A stretch of DNA of 64,000 nt from Piscinibacter defluvii (lineage in GTDB: Bacteria; Pseudomonadota; Gammaproteobacteria; Burkholderiales; Burkholderiaceae_C): NCBI RefSeq assembly GCF_004011805.1, contig NZ_RCHJ01000023.1:1-64000 (forward strand). Direction: 5' to 3'. Positions 23,576 through 33,831 of the stretch are shown here, one piece after another. Within the stretch, counting starts at the first letter, position 1, and the number at the start of each line of letters is the position of its first letter. A program made the translations under genes and the position numbers. The notes beneath the pieces were generated by a model. It made no database searches and was not told where the DNA came from. It saw nothing but the letters and a program-made list of their open reading frames with translations.

Positions 23576-24280
23576 ATGGACGAACGACTCGACGAACTCC
23601 AGGCCCGGCTCGGGCATCGCTTCCGCCAACCGGACCTGCTCGCGCGGGCCCTGACGCACCGCAGCTTCGGCGCCGACCACAACGAGCGCCTCGAATTCCT
23701 GGGCGACGCCGTGCTCAGCCTGGCGATCTCCAGCCTGCTGTTCGACCGATTCGCCGGCTCCGACGAGGGTGACCTGACCCGCGTGCGCGCCCACCTCGTG
23801 CGCGAGGAGAGCCTGCACCGCGTGGCGCTGCAGATGGGGCTGCCCGACGTGCTGCGCCTGTCCGAGGGCGAGGCGCGCGGCGGCGGTGCCCAGCGCGCCT
23901 CGATCCTGGCCGACGCGCTCGAGGCGCTGATCGGCGCGACCTTCCTGGACGGCGGCTTCGACGCCGCGAAGGACCTGGTGCAGCGCCTGTTCGGAGAGGT
24001 GATCGCCAGCACCGAGGTCGGCAACTGGGCCAAGGACGCCAAGACCGAACTGCAGGAATGGCTTCAGGCGCGCCGCCTGCCGGTGCCGAGCTACCGCATC
24101 GTCGCCACGCGCGGCCAGGCCCATGCACAGACCTTCGAGGTCGAGTGTGCCGTGCCGGCGCTCGGCCTGGCCGAGCCCGGCGAGGGCCGCTCGCGGCGCC
24201 AGGCCGAGCAAGATGCCGCCCGGCGCATGCTGGACGCACTGAAGGACAGCGACCGCCCCGGCGGCCCGCTGAGGTCGTGA
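23576..24280 (+). CDS. rnc: Ribonuclease III
   Basis: Double-strand-specific endonuclease for rRNA and mRNA processing. 234 residues: catalytic signature [12 protein letters not shown] (Glu40, Asp44), second acidic patch [16 protein letters not shown], then a dsRNA-binding domain from about 155 ([10 protein letters not shown]...). Its stop overlaps the era GTG start (GTGA). Confidence 0.97.
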   Translation: MDERLDELQARLGHRFRQPDLLARALTHRSFGADHNERLEFLGDAVLSLAISSLLFDRFAGSDEGDLTRVRAHLVREESLHRVALQMGLPDVLRLSEGEARGGGAQRASILADALEALIGATFLDGGFDAAKDLVQRLFGEVIASTEVGNWAKDAKTELQEWLQARRLPVPSYRIVATRGQAHAQTFEVECAVPALGLAEPGEGRSRRQAEQDAARRMLDALKDSDRPGGPLRS

Positions 24281-25194
24281 GCGATTCGCCCGCCGGCAGC
24301 GCGGCACCGCACTGCGGACTGGTCGCCATCGTCGGCCGGCCCAACGTCGGCAAGTCGACGCTGCTGAACGCGCTGGTGGGCCAGAAGATCAGCATCACCT
24401 CGGCCAAGGCACAGACCACGCGGCATCGCATCACCGGCATCCGCACCGTGGGTGACGCGCAGTTCGTGTTCGTCGACACGCCGGGTTTCCAGACGCGCCA
24501 CCAGGCCGCGCTGAACCGCACGCTGAACCGCACCGTGCGCGGCGTGCTGGCCGATGTCGACGTGGTGCTGTTCGTGGTCGAGGCCGGCCGCTTCGGGCTC
24601 GACGACGCCAAGGTGCTGGCGCTGATCCAGGAATCCGGCCGGCCCGGCCAGCCGGTGGTGCTGGTGGCCAACAAGCTCGACGCCGTGCAGCGCCGCGCCG
24701 AGCTGCTGCCCTGGCTCAAGGGCATGCAGGAGCGCCACGCGTTCGCCGAGTACGTGCCGCTGTCGGCGAAGAAGGGCGCCGATGTCGAACGCCTGCTGGA
24801 GATCGTGCGGCCCTACCTGCCGGCGCAGGCCTGGCTCCACGACGAGGACGCGCTGACCGACCGCAGCGAGCGTTTCCTGGCCAGCGAGATCATCCGCGAG
24901 AAGCTGTTCCGCCTGACCGGCGACGAACTGCCCTACACCTCGACCGTCGTGATCGACAAGTTCGAGGAGGAGGGCGAGCTGCGCCGCATCGCCGCCTCGA
25001 TCGTGGTCGAGCGCGAGGCGCACAAGGGCATGGTGATCGGCGGCGGCGGCGAACGGCTCAAGCGCATCGGCTCGGAGGCGCGCCAGGAGCTCGAGACCCT
25101 GCTGGACGGCAAGGTGTTCCTCGAACTCTTCGTCAAGGTGCGCTCCGGCTGGGCCGCCGACGAGGAGCACCTGCGCAGCTACGGCTACGAGTGA
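24277..25194 (+). CDS. era: GTPase Era
   Basis: Ribosome-assembly GTPase that binds the 3' end of 16S rRNA. 305 residues from the GTG at 24277: G1 [14 protein letters not shown]2 T in QTTRH, G3 DTPGFQ, G4 NKLD, and a C-terminal KH domain with [13 protein letters not shown]. An upstream in-frame ATG inside rnc is not used by the family. Confidence 0.97.
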   Translation: MSDSPAGSAAPHCGLVAIVGRPNVGKSTLLNALVGQKISITSAKAQTTRHRITGIRTVGDAQFVFVDTPGFQTRHQAALNRTLNRTVRGVLADVDVVLFVVEAGRFGLDDAKVLALIQESGRPGQPVVLVANKLDAVQRRAELLPWLKGMQERHAFAEYVPLSAKKGADVERLLEIVRPYLPAQAWLHDEDALTDRSERFLASEIIREKLFRLTGDELPYTSTVVIDKFEEEGELRRIAASIVVEREAHKGMVIGGGGERLKRIGSEARQELETLLDGKVFLELFVKVRSGWAADEEHLRSYGYE

Positions 25195-25946
25195 TGGCCG
25201 CCTCGCGCGCCGCGGCGCCGCAGCCGGCCTACGTGCTGCACCAGCACGACTGGAGCGAATCCAGCCTGATCCTGGACCTGTTCACGCGTGGCCAGGGCCG
25301 CGTGGTCGCCGCGGCCAAGGGCGCCAAGCGGCCCTACTCGCAGCTGCGCGCGGTGCTGCTGCCCTTCCAGCGCCTGAACGTGTCGCTCGGCAGGTTGCCC
25401 GAGGGCGCCGAGGTGCAGAACCTGCGTCATGCCGAATGGGCCGGCGGCATGGCGCTGCCGCAGGGCGCGGCGCTGTTCTCCGGCTTCTACCTCAACGAGC
25501 TGCTGATGCGCCTGCTGCCGCGCCACGACGCGCACCCGGTGCTGTTCGACGCCTATGCGCAGACCCTGCCCGCGCTGGCCGGCGATGAACCCTCCGTCGA
25601 GGCGGCGCTGCGCGCCTTCGAACTGGTGCTGCTGCGCGAGACCGGCTCGCTGCCCGACCTGCATCTGGCCACCCTGACGCAGCAGCCGCTGCGAGCGGAC
25701 CGCCGCTACGCGCTGCGCGGCGAGGCCGGCGTGATCGAGTCGGCCGACGAGGTGGCGCTGGAGGCCGCCGCGCTGGTCGGCCTGCAGGCGGCGCTCGAAC
25801 ACGGCAGCCTGGCGGCGCTGCAGCAGGCCTGCACCGGCACGCTGCCGGCGCTCAAGCAGCAGCTGCGCGCGCTGCTTCACTATCATCTCGGCTCCCCGGC
25901 CCTGCGCACGCGGCAGGTCATGCGCGACCTGCAGCAGCTCCCATGA
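25194..25946 (+). CDS. recO: DNA repair protein RecO
   Basis: Mediator that loads RecA in the RecFOR pathway. 250 residues from the ATG at 25194 (TGATG overlap with era). N-terminal OB fold includes [20 protein letters not shown] and [24 protein letters not shown]-terminal helical domain includes [11 protein letters not shown]. The zinc-binding cysteines of some RecO proteins are absent. Position between era and pdxJ is the standard synteny. Confidence 0.93.
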   Translation: MAASRAAAPQPAYVLHQHDWSESSLILDLFTRGQGRVVAAAKGAKRPYSQLRAVLLPFQRLNVSLGRLPEGAEVQNLRHAEWAGGMALPQGAALFSGFYLNELLMRLLPRHDAHPVLFDAYAQTLPALAGDEPSVEAALRAFELVLLRETGSLPDLHLATLTQQPLRADRRYALRGEAGVIESADEVALEAAALVGLQAALEHGSLAALQQACTGTLPALKQQLRALLHYHLGSPALRTRQVMRDLQQLP

Positions 25947-26746
25947 ATCCCCTCGTCACCACCGGACTCGAGGCCCACCGCGGCACGACCGCGCTGTCGG
26001 TCAACCTGAACAAGGTCGCGCTGCTGCGCAACACCCGCAGCATCGGCATCCCGAGCGTCACGCGCGCCGCGACGATCGCGCTGGAGGCCGGTGCGCACGG
26101 CATCACCGTGCACCCGCGGCCGGACCAGCGCCACATCCGGGCGCACGACGTGGTCGAGCTGGCCGAGCTGCTGCAGGCCTGGCCGGGGCGCGAGTACAAC
26201 ATCGAGGGCAACCCGTTCCACAACCTGATGGACGAGGTGCGCGGCCTGGTGCGGCGCGGCCTGCCGGTGCACCAGGTGACCTTCGTGCCCGACAGCGTCG
26301 AGCAGTCCACCTCCGACCACGGCTGGCGTTTCCCCGACGACGCGCAGCGCCTCGCGCCGCTGGTGGCCGAGGCGCTCGGCCTGGGCCTGCGCGTCAGCCT
26401 GTTCATGGATCCGGTGCCGGCGCAGATGGCGGCGGCGCGTGCGCTCGGCGCCCAGCGCGTCGAGCTCTACACCGAGCACTACGCCAGCACGCACGGCACG
26501 CCCGAGGGCGGCGCGGTGCTGGGCGGCTATGTCGCCGCCGCGCAGGCGGCACTGGCGGCGGGACTGGAACTGAACGCCGGCCACGACCTGAATCGCGCCA
26601 ACCTGACCGACTTCCTGCGTGCCGTGCCCGGCGTGCTCGAGGTGTCGATCGGCCATGCACTGATCGCCGACGCGCTCGAGCTCGGCCTGGCCGAGACGGT
26701 GCGCGACTACCTGCGCTGCATCCACGCGGCCGGCGCTCCCACATGA
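25943..26746 (+). CDS. pdxJ: Pyridoxine 5'-phosphate synthase
   Basis: Last step of DXP-dependent vitamin B6 synthesis. 267 residues, TIM barrel. [15 protein letters not shown] is the diverged N-terminal strand, followed by [44 protein letters not shown] and [13 protein letters not shown]. Overlaps recO and acpS at each end by four bases (ATGA). Confidence 0.96.
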   Translation: MNPLVTTGLEAHRGTTALSVNLNKVALLRNTRSIGIPSVTRAATIALEAGAHGITVHPRPDQRHIRAHDVVELAELLQAWPGREYNIEGNPFHNLMDEVRGLVRRGLPVHQVTFVPDSVEQSTSDHGWRFPDDAQRLAPLVAEALGLGLRVSLFMDPVPAQMAAARALGAQRVELYTEHYASTHGTPEGGAVLGGYVAAAQAALAAGLELNAGHDLNRANLTDFLRAVPGVLEVSIGHALIADALELGLAETVRDYLRCIHAAGAPT

Positions 26747-27144
26747 TCTTCGGCATCGGCATCGACCTGTGCGACCTGCGCCGTCTGCGCCAGACCTGGG
26801 CGAGGCGCGGCGAGCGATTCGCGCAGCGGGTGCTCGGACCGGGCGAGATCGAGGTGTTCCGCCACCGCTTCGCGCGCTCCGAGTCGCGTGGCATCGCCTA
26901 CCTCGGCAGCCGTTTCTCCGCCAAGGAAGCCTTCTCCAAGGCCATCGGCATGGGCATGCGCATGCCGATGACCTGGCGTGCCTGCGAGGTGCTGAACGCG
27001 CCGAGCGGCAAGCCCGAGATCCGCCTGCACGGCGACCTCGCGGCCTGGTTCGAGGCGCGCGGCCTGGCCGCGTGTGTCAGCGTCACCGACGAGGTCGACT
27101 ACGCCGCGGCCTACGTCGTCGTCGAAACGAAAGCATCCGCATGA
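26743..27144 (+). CDS. acpS: Holo-ACP synthase
   Basis: Transfers phosphopantetheine from CoA to AcpP. 133 residues: Mg-binding [26 protein letters not shown] with the catalytic Glu/Lys, and the C-terminal [14 protein letters not shown] strand. Coupled to pdxJ and nagZ by ATGA overlaps. Confidence 0.96.
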   Translation: MIFGIGIDLCDLRRLRQTWARRGERFAQRVLGPGEIEVFRHRFARSESRGIAYLGSRFSAKEAFSKAIGMGMRMPMTWRACEVLNAPSGKPEIRLHGDLAAWFEARGLAACVSVTDEVDYAAAYVVVETKASA

Positions 27145-28202
27145 GCGCCATCCACGCCCCGGTGATCCTGGACATCGCCGGCACCGAACTCAGCGCCGAC
27201 GACCGGCGCCGCCTGCAGCACCCGCTGACCGGCGGGCTGATCCTGTTCGCACGCAACTGGCTGGACCGGCGCCGCCTGCTCGAGCTGAGCGCGCAGATCA
27301 AGGACCTGCGCGCCGACCTGCCGATCTGCGTCGACCACGAGGGCGGCCGGGTGCAGCGCTTCCGTACCGACGGCTTCACGCACGTGGCGCCGATGCGCAC
27401 GCTCGGCGAGCTGTGGATGAAGGACCCGCTCGTCGCCACCGACGCCGCCACGGCCGCCGGCGTCGTGCTCGGCAGCGAACTGCGCGCCTGCGGCGTGGAC
27501 CTGACCTTCGCCCCCGTGCTCGACCTCGACTTCGGCCGCAGCGGCGTGATCGGCGACCGGGCCTTCCACCGCGACCCGCGCGTCGCCACGCTGCTGGCCA
27601 AGAGCCTGATGCACGGCCTGCTTCAGGCCGGCATGGCCAACTGCGGCAAACACTTCCCCGGGCACGGTTTCGTCGCCGCCGACAGCCACCACGAGATCCC
27701 GGTCGACCGGCGCTCGCTCAAGGCGATCCTGGCCGACGATGCGCGTCCCTACGAATGGCTGTCGACCAGCCTGGCCGGCGTGATGCCGGCCCACGTGGTC
27801 TACCCCAAGGTCGACGATCGGCCGGCCGGCTTCTCGCCGCGCTGGCTGAAGGAGATCCTGCGCCAGCAGCTCGGCTTCACGGGTGCGATCTTCAGCGACG
27901 ACCTGAGCATGGCCGGCGCACGCCGCATCGGCGGCGTCGAGGTGAGCTACGTGGACGCCGCGACGGCGGCCCTGACGGCCGGCTGCGACCTGGTGCTGCT
28001 GTGCAACCAGTCGCTGGACGGCGGCGCCGCGGTCGACCAGCTGCTCGACGGCCTGCTCGAGGCCCAGCAGCGGGGCCGCTGGCAGGCCGATCCGGACAGC
28101 GAGGCGCGGCGTCTGCGCCTGCTGCCCGCGAGCGCGCCGCTCGACTGGGACACGCTGATGCACGACCCGGTCTACCAGCGCGCGCTGGAACGCCTGCCCT
28201 GA
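27141..28202 (+). CDS. nagZ: Beta-N-acetylhexosaminidase NagZ
   Basis: GH3 glycosidase that removes GlcNAc from anhydro-muropeptides during wall recycling. 353 residues from the ATG at 27141. Seen: [22 protein letters not shown], the [16 protein letters not shown] loop with the catalytic Asp-His pair, and the nucleophile in IFSDDLSM. Convergent with rne across a 27-bp gap. Confidence 0.96.
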   Translation: MSAIHAPVILDIAGTELSADDRRRLQHPLTGGLILFARNWLDRRRLLELSAQIKDLRADLPICVDHEGGRVQRFRTDGFTHVAPMRTLGELWMKDPLVATDAATAAGVVLGSELRACGVDLTFAPVLDLDFGRSGVIGDRAFHRDPRVATLLAKSLMHGLLQAGMANCGKHFPGHGFVAADSHHEIPVDRRSLKAILADDARPYEWLSTSLAGVMPAHVVYPKVDDRPAGFSPRWLKEILRQQLGFTGAIFSDDLSMAGARRIGGVEVSYVDAATAALTAGCDLVLLCNQSLDGGAAVDQLLDGLLEAQQRGRWQADPDSEARRLRLLPASAPLDWDTLMHDPVYQRALERLP

Positions 28203-28229
28203 CCGCTGCGCGGCCGGGCAGGCTCGCAC

Positions 28230-31211
28230 TCAGCCGGCGCGCTGCTCCGATGCGGCCGCCGTGTTGGGCGGCAGGTCGAAGGGCAGGGTGATCTGAGACA
28301 GGTCCTTGCGCGTCTCGACCAGCACCAGCGGGCCTTCGTCGATCTGCACCAGCGGCGGCCGCTCGCGCGGCACGTGCATGGGCTTGGGCTCGCGCGCGAT
28401 CGCCTCCTGCGCGGCGCGGATCTTCTCGACGTCCGAGTTGACCCACTGCAGCCCGGCGGATTCCGCCAGCCGCATCAGGTCGTCGGCCGGCAGCACGAAC
28501 GGCTCCACCACGGCGGCCGGCACCGACACGGGCTCGGCAGCGGCCAGCGGCGCAGCGGCCACGGCCACCGGTTCGGCGGCGACGGCCGCCGGCGCGGCCG
28601 CGGCCAGCGGCTCGGCGACGTCTTCACCGGCCTGCGCGGCCTGCGCACCCTCGCCCTCGTCGCGGCGCTCGCGGCGTTGCCGGTCGCGGCCGCGTCCGCG
28701 GCGGCGCGATTCGCGCGGCTCGCCCTCGGCGGCGCCAGCCTCCGGTGCCGTGGCGGCGTCCGCCCCGGTGGCCTCGGCCACGGCGCCTTCGGCCGGCGGC
28801 AGACCGCCCGGCTCGGCGGCCACGATCGCCTCGGCGGCCTCAGCGGCCTCGGGGACGCCGCTCACCTCGCCCTCGCGGGCCTCGTCGCGGTCGCGCCCAC
28901 CCCGGCCGCGGCGGCGCCGGCGGCCGCTGCGCTCGGCCTGCTCGGCAGCCTCGCCGACCGGGACGGTGTCGACAAAGCCCGGCGTGCCGGGTTGCGCAGC
29001 CAGCGCAGCCTCGTCGCCCACCGGGGCGGCCACGGCTTCGGGCGCGGGACGGCGCTCGCCGCCACGTTCGCCACGCTCGCCGCGCTGGCCACGCCGGCCG
29101 TCGCGCCCCTCACGGGGTTCGCGCGGTTCACGAGGTTCGCGCGGTTCACGGGCCTCGCGCGTTGCCTGCTCGGCGCCCTCGGCGCGCAGCGCCTCCTCGC
29201 CCTCCGGGCGCTCGCCGCGGCGGTTGCGTCCGTCGCGGCCCTCGCGGTTCTCGCGGCCCTCACGGCCTTCACGGCCGCCACGCGCCTCGCTGCGTTCACC
29301 GCGCTTGCCGTCGCGGCCCTCGCCGCGGCCCTCACGTCCGTCGCGCCCGCCGCGGTTGTTGCGGCCACGCTCGCCGCGGCCTTCGCGGCGCGCTTCGGCA
29401 GGCTCGGCGGGTGCGGGCGCGGCCACCGCAGGGGCGCTGGCCGGCGCGGCCGTGCTGCCGCCGCTGAACAGCTTCACCACCCAGGCAAAGAAGCCGCTGC
29501 CCGCTGCGGCCGGCGCGGGCGCGGCCACCGGTGCGGGTGCCGGGGCGGCGGCCACCGGGGCCGGCGCGGGTTCGGGCTTGGCCACCGGCTGCGGCGCGGG
29601 GGCGTCGGGCAGGATGCCCTTGATCACCGGCTCCTGCTTGGGCTTGCCCTTTTCCGCCGCGTCGCGGCGGCGCGTGATGCCGACTTCCTCGTCGACCTCG
29701 TCGATCATCGTGTAGCTGGCCTGCAGGTTCTCCAGCCGCGGGTCGTCGTGGCGCAGGCGCTCGAGGCGGTAGTTCGGCGTCTCGAGGTTCTTGTTCGGCA
29801 CCAGCAGCACGGTGACGCGCTGCTTCAGCTCGATCTTGGTGATCTCGGTGCGCTTCTCGTTGAGCAGGAAGCTCGTCACCTCCACCGGCACCTGCACGTG
29901 CACGGCGGCGGTGTTCTCCTTCATCGACTCCTCCTGCACCATGCGCAGGATCTGCAGCGCCGAGCTCTCGGTGTCGCGGATGTGGCCGGTGCCGTTGCAG
30001 CGCGGGCAGGTGATGTGGCTGCCTTCGCTGAGCGCCGGGCGCAGGCGCTGGCGGCTCAGCTCGAGCAGGCCGAACTTGGAGATCGAGCTGAACTGCACAC
30101 GCGCGCGGTCCTGGCGCAGCGCGTCGCGCAGACGCGTCTCGACCTCGCGGCGGTTCTTGCTCTCCTCCATGTCGATGAAGTCGACGACGATCAGGCCTCC
30201 AAGATCCCGGAGCCGCATCTGGCGCGCGATCTCGTCCGCCGCCTCGAGGTTGGTGCGGGTCGCGGTCTCCTCGATGTCGCTGCCGCGCGTGCTGCGCGCG
30301 GAGTTGACGTCGACGCTGACCAGCGCCTCGGTGTGGTCGATCACGATCGCGCCGCCGGAGGGCAGGTTGACCGTGCGGCTGAAGGCCGTCTCGATCTGGT
30401 GCTCGATCTGGAAGCGGCTGAACAGCGGCGCATCGTCGCGGTAGCGCTTGACCTTGTGAGCCGTGTCCGGCATCACGTGGTTCATGAACTGCTGCGCCTG
30501 CTCGAAGATGTCGTCGGTGTCGATCAGGATCTCGCCGATGTCCGCGGTGAAGTAGTCGCGGATCGCGCGGATCACCAGGCTCGATTCCTGGTAGATCAGG
30601 AAGGCGCCCTTGCCGGCCTTGGAGGCGCCTTCGATCGCCTCCCACAGCTTGAGCATGTAGTTCAGGTCCCACTGCAGCTCGGCGGCGGAGCGACCGATGC
30701 CGGCGGTGCGGGCGATCAGGCTCATGCCCTTGGGGTACTCGAGCTGGTCGAGGTTCTCCTTCAGCTCCTCGCGGTCCTCGCCCTCGATGCGCCGGCTCAC
30801 GCCGCCGCCGCGCGGGTTGTTGGGCATCAGCACGAGGTAGCGGCCGGCCAGCGAGACGAAGGTGGTCAGCGCCGCGCCCTTGTTGCCGCGCTCCTCCTTC
30901 TCGACCTGCACCAGTAGCTCGCTGCCGTTGGAGATGACGTCCTGGATCTTCGCGTCGCGGACGCTCACGCCCGGCTTGAAGTACTCCTTGGCAATTTCCT
31001 TGAAGGGCAGGAAGCCGTGCCGGTCCTCGCCGTAGTCGACGAAGCAGGCTTCCAGCGAGGGCTCGACGCGCGTGACGACGGCCTTGTAGATGTTGCCCTT
31101 GCGCTGCTCGCGCCCTTCGATCTCGGTCTCGAAGTCCAGCAGCTTCTGGCCATCGACGATGGCCAGGCGACGCTCTTCCTGCTGCGTCGCGTTGATCAGC
31201 ATGCGCTTCAC
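28230..31211 (-). CDS. rne: Ribonuclease E
   Basis: Endonuclease that starts mRNA decay and matures rRNA/tRNA. 993 residues. N-terminal catalytic half: S1 domain (about 37-125), metal ligands Asp301/Asn303 in [11 protein letters not shown] and Asp344 in IVVDFIDM, zinc-link CPRCNGTG (about 402-409). From about residue 540 the tail is disordered: Ala/Pro-rich spacers, then a long Arg/Gly/Glu array with several tandem EPR repeats, and a C-terminal microdomain ending [18 protein letters not shown]. The tail is probably the RNA- and degradosome-binding scaffold. A leader of up to 550 bp precedes it. Confidence 0.97.
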   Translation of the reverse strand: MKRMLINATQQEERRLAIVDGQKLLDFETEIEGREQRKGNIYKAVVTRVEPSLEACFVDYGEDRHGFLPFKEIAKEYFKPGVSVRDAKIQDVISNGSELLVQVEKEERGNKGAALTTFVSLAGRYLVLMPNNPRGGGVSRRIEGEDREELKENLDQLEYPKGMSLIARTAGIGRSAAELQWDLNYMLKLWEAIEGASKAGKGAFLIYQESSLVIRAIRDYFTADIGEILIDTDDIFEQAQQFMNHVMPDTAHKVKRYRDDAPLFSRFQIEHQIETAFSRTVNLPSGGAIVIDHTEALVSVDVNSARSTRGSDIEETATRTNLEAADEIARQMRLRDLGGLIVVDFIDMEESKNRREVETRLRDALRQDRARVQFSSISKFGLLELSRQRLRPALSEGSHITCPRCNGTGHIRDTESSALQILRMVQEESMKENTAAVHVQVPVEVTSFLLNEKRTEITKIELKQRVTVLLVPNKNLETPNYRLERLRHDDPRLENLQASYTMIDEVDEEVGITRRRDAAEKGKPKQEPVIKGILPDAPAPQPVAKPEPAPAPVAAAPAPAPVAAPAPAAAGSGFFAWVVKLFSGGSTAAPASAPAVAAPAPAEPAEARREGRGERGRNNRGGRDGREGRGEGRDGKRGERSEARGGREGREGRENREGRDGRNRRGERPEGEEALRAEGAEQATREAREPREPREPREPREGRDGRRGQRGERGERGGERRPAPEAVAAPVGDEAALAAQPGTPGFVDTVPVGEAAEQAERSGRRRRRGRGGRDRDEAREGEVSGVPEAAEAAEAIVAAEPGGLPPAEGAVAEATGADAATAPEAGAAEGEPRESRRRGRGRDRQRRERRDEGEGAQAAQAGEDVAEPLAAAAPAAVAAEPVAVAAAPLAAAEPVSVPAAVVEPFVLPADDLMRLAESAGLQWVNSDVEKIRAAQEAIAREPKPMHVPRERPPLVQIDEGPLVLVETRKDLSQITLPFDLPPNTAAASEQRAG

Positions 31212-31763
31212 GTTTGCTCCTCACGCGCGGCCGCGAACGGCCGCAATCACCTCAAGCGCCCTCGCGGGCGGCGTTTCGATGCACGGCAGACGCGTGGGAA
31301 CCGGAAGGAATCGCCCTGGACTGCCCGGTGCGGTGTCGATCAGCCGATCGAGCGCGGGGGCAGCGTTGGCGCGTGCGTGGCAGCGAGGAGGGCAGCGGTT
31401 GCCGGGGTCCGGGGCCGCCGCGCAGGCGGACACCCCCGTGCGGCGCCGGCTTCTGGCCGGGGCAGCGGGAGCGTGGCACGCGGGGGGAAGGGGACCGGGG
31501 ACAACATCCGCCTGGAGTCACTGGACGCGAACCGGAGCCGGCATGGCGAAACCGCCCGAGCCTGTCTCCGCTTCTTGAAACCTTGTTCTGGGTTCGTTGT
31601 TCGTCTGCGTTGCCACCCTGCGCTCGCGGCCGCGCCGTCACGTGGGGACGGGGCCCGCCGCCTGCTGCGGGGTGTGGCATCACCTGTGGCCCGGGCTCGC
31701 CGGACCGGCTCCCCTTGCGCCGCGCCGCTAAACTCCGATAAATCAAGCACTTACGGCAGCAAG
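31212..31763. other. 552-bp divergent gap rne-rluC; probable rne leader
   Basis: No gene has family-like content. The open frames here on either strand are GC-driven and change composition erratically. In enterobacteria the rne mRNA has a long 5' untranslated leader through which RNase E represses its own synthesis. The length and position here are compatible with that, but I see no recognisable hp2/hp3-like hairpins, and no minus-strand promoter can be fixed. Confidence 0.45.
31715..31742 (+). promoter_or_regulatory. Candidate rluC promoter
   Basis: TTGCGC (31715-31720), 16-bp spacer, GATAAA (31737-31742). It would give a leader of roughly 15 bases before the GTG at 31764. Confidence 0.4.
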
Positions 31764-32762
31764 GTGGAGCGACGGATTATAGGGGCCAAACCGGCCTCGG
31801 CGCGTGCGGCCGCGAGCGCCCCGCCGGCCCCCGCCGTGCTGCGGCTCACGGTGGACGAGGCGGGCGAGGGCCAGCGCCTCGACAACTTCCTGCTGCGCCT
31901 GCTCAAGGGCGTGCCCAAGACCCATGTCTACCGCGTCATCCGCTCCGGCGAGGTGCGCGTCAACAAGGGCCGCGCCGCCGCGGACACCCGCCTCGCGCTC
32001 GGCGACGAGGTGCGTGTGCCGCCGGTGCGCACCGCGCAGCGCGACGAGGCGGCGCCGGCGCCAGCGCGCGAGTTCCCGATCGTGTTCGAGGACGAGCACC
32101 TGCTGGTCGTCGACAAGCCGGCCGGCGTAGCGGTGCACGGCGGCAGCGGGGTGAGCTTCGGCGTGATCGAGCAGCTGCGCCGCGCCCGGCCGCAGGCGAA
32201 GTTCCTCGAACTGGTGCACCGTCTCGACAAGGAGACCTCCGGCCTGCTGATGCTGGCCAAGAAGCGCAGCGCGCTCACGGCCCTGCAGGACCAGCTGCGC
32301 CAGCGGGAAACCGGCAAGACCTACGCGGCGCTCGTGCCGGGCGCCTGGCCCGACAAGCTCAAGGTCATCGACGTGCCGCTGCACAAGTTCCTCACCGGCG
32401 AGGGCGAACGCCGCGTGCGCACGGTCGAGCCCGGTCATGAAGATGCCAAGCGCTCGATCACGCTGGTGAAGGTGGCGCGCCGCTTCCGGGACTTCACGCT
32501 GCTCGAGGTCACCATCAAGACCGGCCGCACCCACCAGATCCGCGTGCACCTGGCACATGCCGGGCATGCCATCGTCGGCGACCCGAAGTACGGCGACTTC
32601 GCGCTGAACAAGTCGCTGGCGCGCGGGCCGGCGAAGTTCGAGCGCATGTTCCTGCATGCTCAGCGGCTGCGCTTCGTCCACCCCGCCACCGGCGCGGAGA
32701 TCGGGCTCGAGGCGCCGCTGCCGCCAGAATGCGAGGCTTTCCTGAACTCCCTGGCCGCATGA
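31764..32762 (+). CDS. rluC: 23S rRNA pseudouridine synthase RluC
   Basis: Makes pseudouridines at the RluC sites of 23S rRNA (955, 2504, 2580 in E. coli). 332 residues from a GTG at 31764. No in-frame ATG lies near the family start. S4-like domain (about 25-85, RLDNFLLRLLKGVPKTHVYR, GEVRVNKGR), then the catalytic Asp in HRLDKETSGLL, and TGRTHQIRVHLAHAGH. Stop overlaps the next gene (ATGA). Divergent from rne, the common arrangement. Confidence 0.94.
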   Translation: MERRIIGAKPASARAAASAPPAPAVLRLTVDEAGEGQRLDNFLLRLLKGVPKTHVYRVIRSGEVRVNKGRAAADTRLALGDEVRVPPVRTAQRDEAAPAPAREFPIVFEDEHLLVVDKPAGVAVHGGSGVSFGVIEQLRRARPQAKFLELVHRLDKETSGLLMLAKKRSALTALQDQLRQRETGKTYAALVPGAWPDKLKVIDVPLHKFLTGEGERRVRTVEPGHEDAKRSITLVKVARRFRDFTLLEVTIKTGRTHQIRVHLAHAGHAIVGDPKYGDFALNKSLARGPAKFERMFLHAQRLRFVHPATGAEIGLEAPLPPECEAFLNSLAA

Positions 32763-33421
32763 CCCGCCCGCGCCAATTCGACCTGATCGTCTTCGACTGG
32801 GACGGCACGCTGTTCGATTCGACCGCGCTGATCGCGCGCTGCATCCAGGCCGCCTGCGCCGACCTCGGCGTGCCGGTGCCCAGCGACGAGCGCGCCAGTT
32901 ACGTGATCGGCATGGGGCTGATCGACGCCCTGCAGCATGCCGCGCCCGACCTGCCGCGCGAGCGCTACCAGGAGCTCGGCGCGCGCTACCGCCACCACTA
33001 CTTCGCCAGGCAGCACGAGATCGTGCTGTTCCCCGGCACGCTGGAGATGCTGCAGGCGCTGCGGGCGCGCCACCACTGGCTCGGCGTGGCCACCGGCAAG
33101 TCGCGCCGCGGGCTCGACGAGGCGCTGCAGTCGGTGCAGCTCAAGGGCGTGTTCGACGCCACCCGTACCGCCGACGAGACCGCCTCCAAGCCGAACCCGC
33201 AGATGCTGCTCGAGCTGATGCGCGAGTTCGGCGCCGAGCCGGCGCGCACGCTGATGATCGGCGACACCACGCACGACCTGCAGCTCGCCGCCAACGCCGG
33301 CACCGCGGCGGTCGGCGTGGCCTATGGCGCCCACCCGCACGAGAACTTCGCCGGCTTCGACACCCGCGCCGTGGCGCACTCGGTGGCCGAGCTGCACGAC
33401 TGGCTGGCCCGCCATGCCTGA
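32759..33421 (+). CDS. HAD-superfamily hydrolase, phosphoglycolate phosphatase-like
   Basis: 220 residues. HAD motif I VFDWDGTLFDS (Asp13/Asp15), motif II/III region GVATGKSRRGL and KPNPQM, motif IV MIGDTTHDLQLA. The cap is helical, so it is subclass IA, like Gph/YjjG. The substrate is not certain. Overlaps rluC (ATGA) and the Rieske gene (8 bp). Confidence 0.88.
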   Translation: MTRPRQFDLIVFDWDGTLFDSTALIARCIQAACADLGVPVPSDERASYVIGMGLIDALQHAAPDLPRERYQELGARYRHHYFARQHEIVLFPGTLEMLQALRARHHWLGVATGKSRRGLDEALQSVQLKGVFDATRTADETASKPNPQMLLELMREFGAEPARTLMIGDTTHDLQLAANAGTAAVGVAYGAHPHENFAGFDTRAVAHSVAELHDWLARHA

Positions 33422-33785
33422 GCCGCAGCCGCTGTGCGCCTCGGCGCAGCTCGCCGAACGCGGCGACGCGGTCGTGTTCGACGTGCTCGAGTACCGCCGC
33501 CCGGCACGGGCCTTCGCGCTGCGCTTCGAGGGCCGCGTGGTCGCCTACCTGAACCGCTGCATGCACACGCCGGTGGAGATGGACTGGCAGGAGGGCAAGT
33601 TCCTCGACATGGACCGGGCGTACATCCTCTGCTCGATCCACGGCGCGGCCTACGAGCCGCTGTCGGGCCGCTGCGTCGGCGGGCCCTGCACCGGGGCGCG
33701 GCTGATCCCGATCGACGTCCAGGAGCGCGACGGTCAGGTGTATTGGTATCCTTCCCGCGACATCCAACCTCCCTTCGCCGACTGA
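33414..33785 (+). CDS. Rieske [2Fe-2S] protein
   Basis: 123-residue single-domain Rieske ferredoxin-like protein. Cluster ligands are visible in RCMHTPVEMDW (C-x-H) and CSIHGAAYEPLSGRCVGGPC (C-x2-H). No membrane helix or partner oxygenase domain. It sits regularly between a HAD phosphatase and sppA in Burkholderiales, so it is part of this small operon. The electron partner is unknown. Confidence 0.88.
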   Translation: MPEPQPLCASAQLAERGDAVVFDVLEYRRPARAFALRFEGRVVAYLNRCMHTPVEMDWQEGKFLDMDRAYILCSIHGAAYEPLSGRCVGGPCTGARLIPIDVQERDGQVYWYPSRDIQPPFAD

Positions 33786-33831
33786 AGCGGCCGCCCGGCC
33801 GCCGCGCGGCCCATCCTCCGGCAGTCCTCCG

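Noticed and set aside
28900-29400. Repeats in rne as a possible CRISPR or satellite array
   Set aside because: Spacing is irregular and in frame. They encode the Arg-rich tail of RNase E.
31252-31750. Several 130-170 codon frames between rne and rluC
   Set aside because: No start signals, composition typical of chance frames in 70% GC DNA, and mutually overlapping on both strands.
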